The notes beneath the pieces are model-generated. The model made no database searches and was not told where the DNA came from. It saw nothing but the letters and a program-made list of their open reading frames with translations. Shown here one piece after another: positions 16,077 to 24,056 of a stretch of DNA of 64,000 nt. The position numbers and the translations under genes were made by a program. Source of the stretch: Kitasatospora acidiphila (GTDB lineage Bacteria; Actinomycetota; Actinomycetes; Streptomycetales; Streptomycetaceae). Numbering within the stretch: the first letter of the stretch is position 1; each line of letters opens with the position of its first letter. The stretch is from positions 1,240,001 to 1,304,000 of the forward strand of contig NZ_VIGB01000003.1 in NCBI RefSeq assembly GCF_006636205.1. The letters run 5' to 3'.

Positions 16077-18008
16077 TTGAGTACGGCTACCGAGCAGCTC
16101 ACCGACACCGCGGACGAAGAGCTCCAGTGGCTTGCCGATGGCCGCCGGATCGAGGCCATCGAGGCGATCAGCGTCAGCGCGATGGCCCGGCGGCTTCCCC
16201 AACTGGTCGTCAGAGCCTTCAGGTTGGGCTGGCAGATCGACCGGGTGTCGGTTGCCGTCCTCCTCGGCTGCCAGATCCTGTCCGCCGTCCTCGGCGCCGC
16301 CGGCCTGTTCGCGACCACCGGAACGATCGCGGCGGTCTTCGGCCCCGGCAAGGTGGGTGACAAGCTCACCCACGCCGCGCCGTCGATCGCGGTGATCGCC
16401 GCCGCGGCCGCCCTGCGTTCGCTACTGGGCATCGCCATCCACGCCATCACCGTCCACCTGTCGCCCCGGATCTCCCGGGAGGCGTCGGCCGCGGTGCTGC
16501 GCGCCACAGTGGCGACCGAGCTGACCGCCTACGACCGCGCCGGGTACGCCGACGAGTTGGAGGCCGCGGACCGGGGCGCGGAGGTCGCCGTCGACATCAT
16601 CGGCGAGGCGCAGAACCTGTTGTCCTCGGTGGGCTCGCTGGTCGGGGCGGCCGGTGTGCTGACCGTGCTCCATCCGTTGCTGCTGCCGCTGCTGGTGGCC
16701 GCCGCGCTCCCGCAGGGTTTCGCCTCGGTGTACGCCGCCCGGGTGCAGTTCCTCGCCAACCGCCTGGCCTCGGGCGACCGGCGGATCCTGCTCAACCTGC
16801 GCTGGTACATCCACCAGAAGAACAATGCCGACCAGGTGCGCTCCGACACCATGGGCCGGTTCCTGCTCGACAAGTACGACCTGATCGGGCGCCGCCTGGA
16901 CGGCGTCACCCGGCGTGCGGCGCTGCAGGGTGCGCGCGTGTCGGTGATCGGCGCGGCCGTGTCCGGCCTGGGCACGGCGGTGGTCTGGCTCGTCATGCTG
17001 TACCTGGTCAGCACCGGGAGGATGAGCCTGCCGCACGGCGGTGCCGCGGTCATCGCCCTCGGCGCGGTCGGCTCCGCCCTGCGGGGCATCGTCGGCTACG
17101 GCGCCGACCTGTTCCGCACCGGCATGTACCTGGACGACTGGACGTCGTTCCTCGACAAGGCTGGCGGCTTCGCGCTCCAACGCGGCCCGGCGATTGCCCA
17201 GCGGCCGGAGCGGATCGAGCTGAAGGACGTCAGCTACAGCTATCCGTCCTCGGACCGGGCCGCCTTGAACGGGGTGAGCCTGCACGTGGAGACCGGCGAG
17301 ATCCTGGCACTCGTCGGTGAGAACGGATCCGGCAAGACCACCGTTGCCAAGACCATCGCCGGCCTCTACCTGCCCGACAGCGGAGCGGTGCTGTGGGACG
17401 ACCAGGACACCCGCGACCTGGACCCGCACGCGCTGTGGCGCCAAGTCGCCGTCGTACCGCAGAGCTACGCGCGCTGGCCGCTGACCGCCCGGGAGAACAT
17501 CACCCTCGGCCACGCCGCACCAGGCGGTGACGAAGCGGCACTGCGGGCAGCCGCCGCCTCCGGTGCGGACGAGGTCATCGCCAAGCTGCGGCGGGGACTG
17601 GGCACCTTGCTCGCCGTCGAGTGGATGGGCGGCGAGGAGCTCAGCGGCGGACAGTGGCAACGGATCGCGATCGCGCGGGCGTTCTACCGCGAGGGCGGCC
17701 TGCTGGTCCTCGACGAGCCGACGGCCGCGCTCGATCCGCGCGCCGAGCACAAGATCTTCGCCAACCTGCGCGAGGTAGCACGCGACCGCGCAGTCGTCCT
17801 GGTCACCCACCGGCTCACCAACGTCGCCATCGCCGACCGGATCGTCGTCCTCGAAGACGGCCCGGTCATCCAACAGGGCACGTTCGACCAGCTCGTGGCG
17901 CAAGAGGGCTCCAGGTTCCGCGAGTTGTGGGACCTGCAGAACGACCGCACCGGAATCCCCGCTCAGCGGGACGTGACGGCCCGACAGGAACAGGAGCAGG
18001 CCCAGTGA
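16077..18008 (+). CDS. ABC exporter, fused transmembrane and ATPase domains
   Basis: 643 aa half-transporter expected to dimerise in the membrane. Residues about 55-360 hold five to six hydrophobic segments. The nucleotide-binding domain has GENGSGKTT (Walker A, about 413-421), a Q-loop region VAVVPQSYARWPLT, ELSGGQWQRIAIARA (signature, about 520) and LLVLDEPTAALD (Walker B). The TTG start is supported by GGGAGG 6 bases upstream and absence of another start. It overlaps the next gene by GTGA. Exporters of this type accompany peptide or lipid-linked product clusters, so export of a locus product is possible. Confidence 0.85.
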   Translation: MSTATEQLTDTADEELQWLADGRRIEAIEAISVSAMARRLPQLVVRAFRLGWQIDRVSVAVLLGCQILSAVLGAAGLFATTGTIAAVFGPGKVGDKLTHAAPSIAVIAAAAALRSLLGIAIHAITVHLSPRISREASAAVLRATVATELTAYDRAGYADELEAADRGAEVAVDIIGEAQNLLSSVGSLVGAAGVLTVLHPLLLPLLVAAALPQGFASVYAARVQFLANRLASGDRRILLNLRWYIHQKNNADQVRSDTMGRFLLDKYDLIGRRLDGVTRRAALQGARVSVIGAAVSGLGTAVVWLVMLYLVSTGRMSLPHGGAAVIALGAVGSALRGIVGYGADLFRTGMYLDDWTSFLDKAGGFALQRGPAIAQRPERIELKDVSYSYPSSDRAALNGVSLHVETGEILALVGENGSGKTTVAKTIAGLYLPDSGAVLWDDQDTRDLDPHALWRQVAVVPQSYARWPLTARENITLGHAAPGGDEAALRAAAASGADEVIAKLRRGLGTLLAVEWMGGEELSGGQWQRIAIARAFYREGGLLVLDEPTAALDPRAEHKIFANLREVARDRAVVLVTHRLTNVAIADRIVVLEDGPVIQQGTFDQLVAQEGSRFRELWDLQNDRTGIPAQRDVTARQEQEQAQ

Positions 18009-19375
18009 TCGACTTCGATGTACTGACCGCGTTGGCGGCGCGCGAGGGGATCGAGCGGATCGGCGTCGGCGTGATCGTGCGCGACCACTCCGGGCGGGTC
18101 CTGCTGATCTGCCGGGCCGCCCACGACGTCCTGCCTGGCCTGTGGGAGTACCCGGGGGGCGGTCGCGAGGGCGACGAGGCGGTGGAGGCAGGCGCGGCAC
18201 GCGAGTTGGCCGAGGAGACCGGCCTTACCGGCCTGCCGCTGGAATACGCGCGCAGCCTGGACTACACCAACCAGAACGGTCGGCGGGTGCGGCAGTTCGT
18301 GTTCACCACCGCGGTGGCAGATGGCACCGCGGTGACCCTGTCGGAAGAGCACGACGCCCACCAGTGGGCCGAACCCGACGAGTTGCCGCACACCAGCGAC
18401 GGGCAGCGCGAGGTCATCCAGTGGCTGACCCGTCGCCTCTCACTCCCCAACTGGCGGCCCGTCGGCGGCTACCTCTCCACCATCGCGCGCCCCACCACCT
18501 ACGGCTGTCTCCTCGTCACCGACCGGCAGGGCCGCGTCATCGGGATGCGCTCGACCGTCGACCCGGCCGCCTGGGACTTCCCCGGTGGCAACGTCGAGCA
18601 CGGCGAAACGCCGTTCGACGCCGCGCTGCGCGAGGCCCAAGAAGAGCTGGGCCTCGACCTTGCTGCGGAGAACCCGCAGGTGCTCCGGCGCCGCCTGGTC
18701 GCCGTGATCCATGCGCAGGCCGACACCTACTTCCCGGTGCCGACGTGCGGCTACGTGTTCGACGGCGGCACGCTGACTGCAGAACAGCAGGCCCGGATCC
18801 GGCTCGATCCGGCCGAGCACACCGAGTTCCGGTTCGAGACGACCCACGACTGGCGCTCCCGCATGACCCCTGCCCACTACCAGTGGCTCCGGCAGGTGTT
18901 GCGCGCCCACCGGTCCGGACGCCCGCTCTACCTGGAACGCCCTGCCCGGGCCGACGACGACTTCGAGGGCGTCCTGGTCTTCGTCACCGACCCTGCGGGC
19001 CGACTGCTGATGCACCTGCGCGACGACCTGCCCGGCATGGCCTGGCCCGGCTACTGGACTCCGATCGGCGGCTGGCGCGAGGGCGACGAGAGCGCCGAGG
19101 AGAGCGCGGTGCGCGAGGTCCGCGAGGAGGCCGGGATCGAGATCACCGGGCTTCGGGCCCTCCCCGACCCGCACCACGACCTCGGCCTCCCCCTCACCCG
19201 CGTCCTCCACGCCGTCTGGCACGGCCCCGAGACGGAGCTGCGGCTCGGCGACGAGGGCCGCGCGGTGCGCATGGTCCCCCTTACGGAGCTGCCCGGTCTC
19301 AAGGTCCCGCCATACATGGCGCACTACCTGCCGCAACTCGCAGCCGCCCACCAGTCCGAAGGAGTGAACCAGTGA
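18005..19375 (+). CDS. Triple NUDIX-domain protein
   Basis: 456 aa composed of three consecutive Nudix domains. Intact boxes lie at about residues 51-73 (GGREGDE...RELAEETGL), 194-216 (GNVEHGE...REAQEELGL) and 354-376 (GWREGDE...REVREEAGI). Each keeps the glycine, the metal-binding glutamates and the REUxEExGU core, so all three could be catalytic. Spacing is about 145-160 residues per unit. The GTG start overlaps the ABC transporter stop (GTGA) and the stop overlaps the next GTG, giving a tightly coupled series. Substrates are unknown; differing flanks suggest different specificities. Confidence 0.85.
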   Translation: MIDFDVLTALAAREGIERIGVGVIVRDHSGRVLLICRAAHDVLPGLWEYPGGGREGDEAVEAGAARELAEETGLTGLPLEYARSLDYTNQNGRRVRQFVFTTAVADGTAVTLSEEHDAHQWAEPDELPHTSDGQREVIQWLTRRLSLPNWRPVGGYLSTIARPTTYGCLLVTDRQGRVIGMRSTVDPAAWDFPGGNVEHGETPFDAALREAQEELGLDLAAENPQVLRRRLVAVIHAQADTYFPVPTCGYVFDGGTLTAEQQARIRLDPAEHTEFRFETTHDWRSRMTPAHYQWLRQVLRAHRSGRPLYLERPARADDDFEGVLVFVTDPAGRLLMHLRDDLPGMAWPGYWTPIGGWREGDESAEESAVREVREEAGIEITGLRALPDPHHDLGLPLTRVLHAVWHGPETELRLGDEGRAVRMVPLTELPGLKVPPYMAHYLPQLAAAHQSEGVNQ

Positions 19376-22300
19376 CCCAGCCCACCATCGCCCGCCAACC
19401 AGTCGCGCCCCTGCCCTGGCAGCAGCACGGCCGCACCACCCTGCTCGACACCGGCTCGTACCTGATCCAGCGCGACACCGTCACCCAACCCGACGGCACG
19501 CACAGTGCCTTCGAGTTCCACCAGGCCCGCGTCGACGCCGCTCTGACGGTCGCCCTGGACGACCAGGGCCGGATCGCGATGGTCCGCTACCACTCCTACG
19601 TCCACGGCGAGATCGTCACCCCGCCCGGTGGCGTCCTCGAACCGGGCGAGGAACCGCTGGACGCGGCCCGCCGCGAGCTCAAGGAGGAGTCCGGCATCAC
19701 GGGCGCCGACTGGAGCAAGCTCGGCCAGGTCGCCCTGATGACCAAGTGCACGTGCGACCTGAAAGCCCCTCTGCGTGAGTGGGAAGGACCGGAGACGCCA
19801 ACCCCCCGCTAGTGATTCCAGCGGGTCCTCACTGTCAAGCGCTTCGGCCGTAAGGCTGGGGTGTTGAGCTGACAGCAAAGTCCAAGGGACCTCGGTCCGC
19901 TCAGAGGTCCACAGGCGAGAGGAAGGACGAAAGGGTGAACGAAAGTGAACTGCCGTACCTAAAGATTCGAAAAGGTCATCCGTGCAGCGGACGCAAAAGG
20001 CGCGGATATGGGCAGCCGACCACACCTGGCAAGGTGGAGTCGACGCAGGACGGGACGTCGGGCAGTGCAGCACCGGCGGAGGATCACCCCGGCCCCGGAT
20101 CAGAGGCAGCACCCGACCCGTCCGCAGTCTCACAAGAGGGGAACAGGGAAACCCCGTAGCGGTCCCCGAAGCCAGGGGTAGGCCGGAGGTAACGAAGGTG
20201 CAAGCCCGCGCGGGAAAAGGATGGTTCGAGAAGCAAGCCGATAGGGCGAAAGCCCAGGGGAACGGCCGGGATGGAAGGCGCTCCGAGCCTCCGGCCCAAC
20301 CCGTCGGATATGCCCACGCGAACCAGGTAGGTCTTTGAAGAAACGATGGGGACCGCCCCAACGAGGGCACAAGTTAGACAAGGAGGGCGAGTTGAACGAC
20401 AGTCAGTTGCCGGATAGCGACCCCTCCCGGAACGGAACCCCCGACTTCGCCGCCAACTGGCACAGCACGGACTGGGCCAAGGTGGAGAACGAGGTAAGAC
20501 GGCTCCGCCACCGGATCTTCAAGGCTTCGCAGGCTGGAGACCTGGCGAAGGTCAGAAACCTCCAGAAGCTCATGCTGCGGTCGCACTCCAACACGCTGCA
20601 AAGTGTGCGGCGGGTGACGCAGCAGAGTAAAGGACGACGTACGGCCGGAGTGGACCACTTCAGGGCTCTGACACCGGAGGGACGGGGCAGGCTTGCCCAT
20701 GCTCTCTCGGTCCCCGGAGCTCCAAAGGTCAAGCCGGTACGACGGGTGTACATCCCGAAGGCGAACGGCAAGACGAGGCCGCTCGGCATCCCGACCATCA
20801 GGGACCGGGTAGAGCAGGCCAGGGTGAAGAACGCCCTGGAGCCGGAGTGGGAGGCCAAGTTCGACGGCCGCTCCTATGGTTTCCGCCCCGGACGAAGCTG
20901 CCACGATGCTCTGCTGATGATCCACAATGTGGTGAACAAGAAGAGCAGGCAGTGGGTTCTGGATGCGGACCTGGAGGCCGCGTTCGACCGGATCGACCAC
21001 AACCACTTGATGCGAGAAATCGGGCACTTCCCGGCCCGAGAGCGGATCAGGGACTGGTTGAGGGCCGGTGTGATGGAGAACGGTGCCTTCATCTCTACAG
21101 ACGAAGGCACACCACAAGGTGGGGTGATTAGCCCACTGCTCCTGAATATCGCGCTGAACGGGATGGAGACGGCGGCGGGAGTCCGTATCAGGCGGACAAA
21201 GGAGGGGCTAAAGACCCATCTGAAATCGCCCGTTCTGGTGAGGTACGCCGACGACTTCGTGGTGCTATGCCACGACGAACTCGGAGCGCATGAAGCGCGG
21301 CTCAAGCTATGCAGCTGGCTGGAAGCTCGGGGTCTGCGGATCAACGAGCAGAAAACCAGCGTGGTAGAGGTAACCGAAGGATTTGATTTCCTCGGGGCCC
21401 GATGCCAGCTGTATGGCAACGGGACGACGCTCATCGTACCGTCCACGGACGCCGTTAAGAAGGCCAGGAAGAGGATCAAGGAAATCATCACATCCTGCGG
21501 GAGTGGCAGCGAGGAGTTTCTAATCTCCAAGCTAAGCCCATTCATCAGAGGATGGAGTGGCTACTACAGTCCAATGTCCTCATCGAGGACATTCAGCAAT
21601 CTCGACAGATATGTCTTCGAGAGATTGTGGGAGTGGGCTCGTAGGAGGCACCGCAAGAAGGGGAGAAGGTGGGTGAAGGACCGGTACTGGGGCCGACACC
21701 ACCCGACCAGGAACGACAGATGGGTATTTGGCAACAGCCATATGTATCTGGCGAAGTTCGCCTGGACCCCAATCCGCTACCACCGAGGAGTCCCGGCGCA
21801 CGTGTCGAAGGACGACCCGGAACACGCGGAGTTCTGGGCCCGCAGATCCCGCAGACGCGGATTGCCAGTGACCGAGCGCAAGCGCATCACGTTGCTGGCA
21901 GTACGACAGAAGGGACTGTGCCCAGGCTGCGGTCTTGACCTCATGGAGGGAGCCGGCTTCGAGCCGGACAACCTCCGCGACTGGGTGGCGTGGTTCGACG
22001 GCGCCACACGGGCATTCAATGTCCACCACGTCGTGCAGCGGGTGAACGGTGGCTCCGATCACCTCAGCAACCTGGAACTCAGACACACCGAGTGCCACCA
22101 GCAGCTACATGCTGGTGGACACGACAAGTCCGGACCTGGGAGGTCCCAGTGACCCGCTTGAGCCGTGTGCCGCGACGAGTGGCACGCACGGTTCTGAGGG
22201 GGCCGGGGCCACAGCAATGTGGCCCCGGCTACCCGACCGCACGCCTGCACATGTTCATCGCCCGGAACCTGACGATCGGCGAGCAGGAACTGACCGGCAC

Positions 22301-22439
22301 CGAGACCGGCATGACCGTGGAGTGGTGGCCGCTCCAAGACGCCGTCGCCGCCGCGATGGACGGCCGACTCCTGCTGTCCGGGGCTGCCGTGTCGGTCCTG
22401 ATGGCCGCCAACACCATCCCCACTCCGGGGCACGCATGA
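19372..22439 (+). CDS. NUDIX hydrolase gene split by a group II intron
   Basis: Exon 1 is 19372-19751 and exon 2 is 22238-22439. Joining them at the intron ends predicted from sequence (GTGCG at the 5' side, AC at the 3' side) gives an uninterrupted 193-aa frame reading TKCTARLHMFIARNLT across the junction. Exon 1 holds a complete Nudix box (GVLEPGE...RELKEESGI) typical of ADP-sugar pyrophosphatases. The GTG start overlaps the triple-Nudix stop, and the exon 2 stop overlaps the next ATG (ATGA). Unspliced, translation stops at 19812 with foreign residues. Function therefore depends on splicing. Confidence 0.82.
20392..22152 (+). CDS. ltrA-like: Group II intron reverse transcriptase/maturase with HNH endonuclease
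   Basis: 586 aa from the TTG at 20392, chosen because AGGAGG lies 5 bases upstream; a TTG at 20335 would add 19 residues. Domains in order: RT fingers (VYIPKANGKTRPLGIPTI), GTPQGGVISPLLLNI, catalytic RYADDFVVL, domain X (PFIRGWSGYY), and a C-terminal HNH endonuclease with CPGCGLDL, NVHHVVQRVNGGSDHLSNL and ECHQQLH. All key residues are present. It assists splicing and retrohoming of its own intron. Codon use includes more AT-rich codons than the host genes, consistent with mobility. Confidence 0.92.
   Translation: MNDSQLPDSDPSRNGTPDFAANWHSTDWAKVENEVRRLRHRIFKASQAGDLAKVRNLQKLMLRSHSNTLQSVRRVTQQSKGRRTAGVDHFRALTPEGRGRLAHALSVPGAPKVKPVRRVYIPKANGKTRPLGIPTIRDRVEQARVKNALEPEWEAKFDGRSYGFRPGRSCHDALLMIHNVVNKKSRQWVLDADLEAAFDRIDHNHLMREIGHFPARERIRDWLRAGVMENGAFISTDEGTPQGGVISPLLLNIALNGMETAAGVRIRRTKEGLKTHLKSPVLVRYADDFVVLCHDELGAHEARLKLCSWLEARGLRINEQKTSVVEVTEGFDFLGARCQLYGNGTTLIVPSTDAVKKARKRIKEIITSCGSGSEEFLISKLSPFIRGWSGYYSPMSSSRTFSNLDRYVFERLWEWARRRHRKKGRRWVKDRYWGRHHPTRNDRWVFGNSHMYLAKFAWTPIRYHRGVPAHVSKDDPEHAEFWARRSRRRGLPVTERKRITLLAVRQKGLCPGCGLDLMEGAGFEPDNLRDWVAWFDGATRAFNVHHVVQRVNGGSDHLSNLELRHTECHQQLHAGGHDKSGPGRSQ
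22160..22237 (+). ncRNA. Group II intron domains V and VI
   Basis: Domain V begins GAGCCGTGTG and closes with CACGGTTC, containing the catalytic AGC triad. Domain VI is a 12-bp GC stem (GCCGGGGCCACA and its complement) with a GCAA loop and an unpaired A at 22231. Confidence 0.82.
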
Positions 22440-23122
22440 GCACCGCGCCACCGGCCGACGCCCCCGCCCTGCTGCACGCCTGGTCGATCCCAGAGCGCGA
22501 GTACGCCCGCCAGGAAGCACACCGGGGCCGCCGGCACGCCTACACCCGGCTCGACCCGGCCCGCACCGCACTGGCGGTGATCGACATGGTGCCGTTCTTC
22601 GACGGACCGTACGCGCGCGGGGTAATCCCTCAGATCCAAACCCTGGCCAGCGCCCTGCGGGAGGCCGGCGGCCTGGTGGCCTGGGTGCTACCGGGACCTG
22701 GTGGACCGAGAGCCGCCCGCGAGGAGTTCTACGGCCCCCGCATCGCGGAACTGTACCGGACCTCCGGCGGCAGCGGCCCGCTCGCCGGGCGCCTGTGGCC
22801 GCAGTTCACCGTCGACCAAGGCCGCGACCTGCTGGTGGAGAAGGCCTCCTCCAGCGCCTTCTTCCCCGGCTTCTGCCCGCTGCCCGACCTCCTGGCCGAG
22901 CGCGACATCGACACCGTGGTGGTGTGCGGAGTCGTGACCGACGTGTGCGTGGCCGGATCGGCACGCGACGCCTCCACCCTTGGCCTGCGGGTGGTCGTCG
23001 TGGCCGACGCCACGGCCGCCGGCAGCGACGAGGTCCACAACGCCGCCCTGCGCACCCTCTACCGGTCCTTCGCCGACGTACGCGCCACCGCCGAAGTCCT
23101 CGACCTGATCCGGACAGGCTGA
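22436..23122 (+). CDS. Isochorismatase-family cysteine hydrolase
   Basis: 228 aa. The three catalytic positions of the family are visible: aspartate in ALAVIDMVPFFD, lysine in LLVEKASSSAFF, and cysteine in VVCGVVTDVCVAGSARDA. The non-prolyl cis-peptide neighbourhood before the cysteine (GVVTDVC) also fits. Members cleave isochorismate, nicotinamide, ureas or N-carbamoyl groups; which applies here is unknown. The ATG overlaps the Nudix exon 2 stop (ATGA), so its expression is linked to transcription through the intron. Confidence 0.82.
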   Translation: MSTAPPADAPALLHAWSIPEREYARQEAHRGRRHAYTRLDPARTALAVIDMVPFFDGPYARGVIPQIQTLASALREAGGLVAWVLPGPGGPRAAREEFYGPRIAELYRTSGGSGPLAGRLWPQFTVDQGRDLLVEKASSSAFFPGFCPLPDLLAERDIDTVVVCGVVTDVCVAGSARDASTLGLRVVVVADATAAGSDEVHNAALRTLYRSFADVRATAEVLDLIRTG

Positions 23123-23232
23123 TGAGGCCCCAATCCGCACCGCCAGCGGATGATGCCGAGCCTGGTGCCCACGCACTGCCTCTCCCACCATGCCTGAACC
23201 GAGCGACCCGAACGGACTTGGAGGCCACGAAG

Positions 23233-24021
23233 GTGCCCCTCTTTCCCGGCGCTGCCCGCGCCTACCGCGAGTTCCGGCCCAGCCTGCCCGAGGATGCCGT
23301 CGCACTCCTGACCGACACCGTCCACGGCACGCCCCGCCCGGTGCTGCTGGACCTGGGCACCGGCACCGGGCAGGTCCCCGCCGCCCTTCACCAGGCGTTC
23401 ACTCGGGTCGATGTCGTCGAACGCGACCCGGAGATGATCGCCGAGGCCGAGAAGGCACTGCGGCCGCTCATGCGCGACAAACCGCTGGGCGTACACGCCT
23501 GCCCAGCCGAGGAGTTCACCGCTCCCTACCCCGGCTACCAGGCTCACCTGGTCACCTGCTGCCGGGCGTTCCACTGGATGCCCCAGGACCAGGTCCTCAG
23601 CGTGATCGACGAGGTCGCAGCCCCCAACGCCGTAGTCGCGGTCATGGGCGACGGCAGTCTGTGGACCGCCCGCAACGCGTGGACGGATGCCCTGCGCGCG
23701 CTCATCCAGGCCTACCTGGGCCCCGAGCGCCGCGCCGGCACCGAAGGCACCTACACCCAGCCACGCCGCCGCTACGAGGAGGTCCTCGCCGACTCGCCGT
23801 TCTGCCGGATCGAGGAACACGTCCTGCCAGTGGTGCGCCGGTGGACGCCGGACCAGGTGGTCGGCTACCTGGCCAGCACCTCCTTCGCGGCCGACCAGCT
23901 GTTCGGCGACCAGTTGGCCGCCTTCCAAGCCCAGGCCCTCGAACTGCTGGAACGCCACGCAGTGAACGGCGATCTCACCGAGAACGCCGAGTTCACCATC
24001 CTGCTCGCCAGCCGCCCGTGA
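23233..24021 (+). CDS. Class I SAM-dependent methyltransferase
   Basis: 262 aa. SAM motif I is LLDLGTGTGQVPAAL, followed by VDVVERDPEMIAEAE and a Cys-Arg-Ala-Phe-His-Trp segment typical of methyltransferase type 11 proteins. The GTG at 23233 is preferred since GGAGG lies 8 bases upstream and the family fold begins there. The ATG at 23122, overlapping the isochorismatase stop, would add 37 poorly structured residues. The GTG start of the fusion frame overlaps its stop, though the better start is 36 bases later. Confidence 0.78.
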   Translation: MPLFPGAARAYREFRPSLPEDAVALLTDTVHGTPRPVLLDLGTGTGQVPAALHQAFTRVDVVERDPEMIAEAEKALRPLMRDKPLGVHACPAEEFTAPYPGYQAHLVTCCRAFHWMPQDQVLSVIDEVAAPNAVVAVMGDGSLWTARNAWTDALRALIQAYLGPERRAGTEGTYTQPRRRYEEVLADSPFCRIEEHVLPVVRRWTPDQVVGYLASTSFAADQLFGDQLAAFQAQALELLERHAVNGDLTENAEFTILLASRP

Positions 24022-24056
24022 CCACTCACACCACCAACCGAACACAGGAGCAGCAC

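Larger units (their letters stand above)
19752..22237 (+). mobile_element. Complete group II intron with maturase
   Basis: 2486 bases. The 5' end is GTGCGACC, matching the GUGYG consensus. The 3' end carries a recognisable domain V (from 22160, AGC triad at 22161-22163) and a domain VI hairpin whose unpaired A at 22231 lies seven bases from the end, as expected for the branch point. About 640 bases of ribozyme sequence precede the maturase start at 20392. It sits in the sense direction of a Nudix gene and splicing restores the frame exactly. Both ends and the protein look intact, so it may be active. Confidence 0.88.

Noticed and set aside
16422..18200. 592-codon minus-strand frame opposite the ABC transporter
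   Set aside because: Arg/Pro/Gly-rich antisense shadow; the plus strand has Walker A, signature and Walker B.
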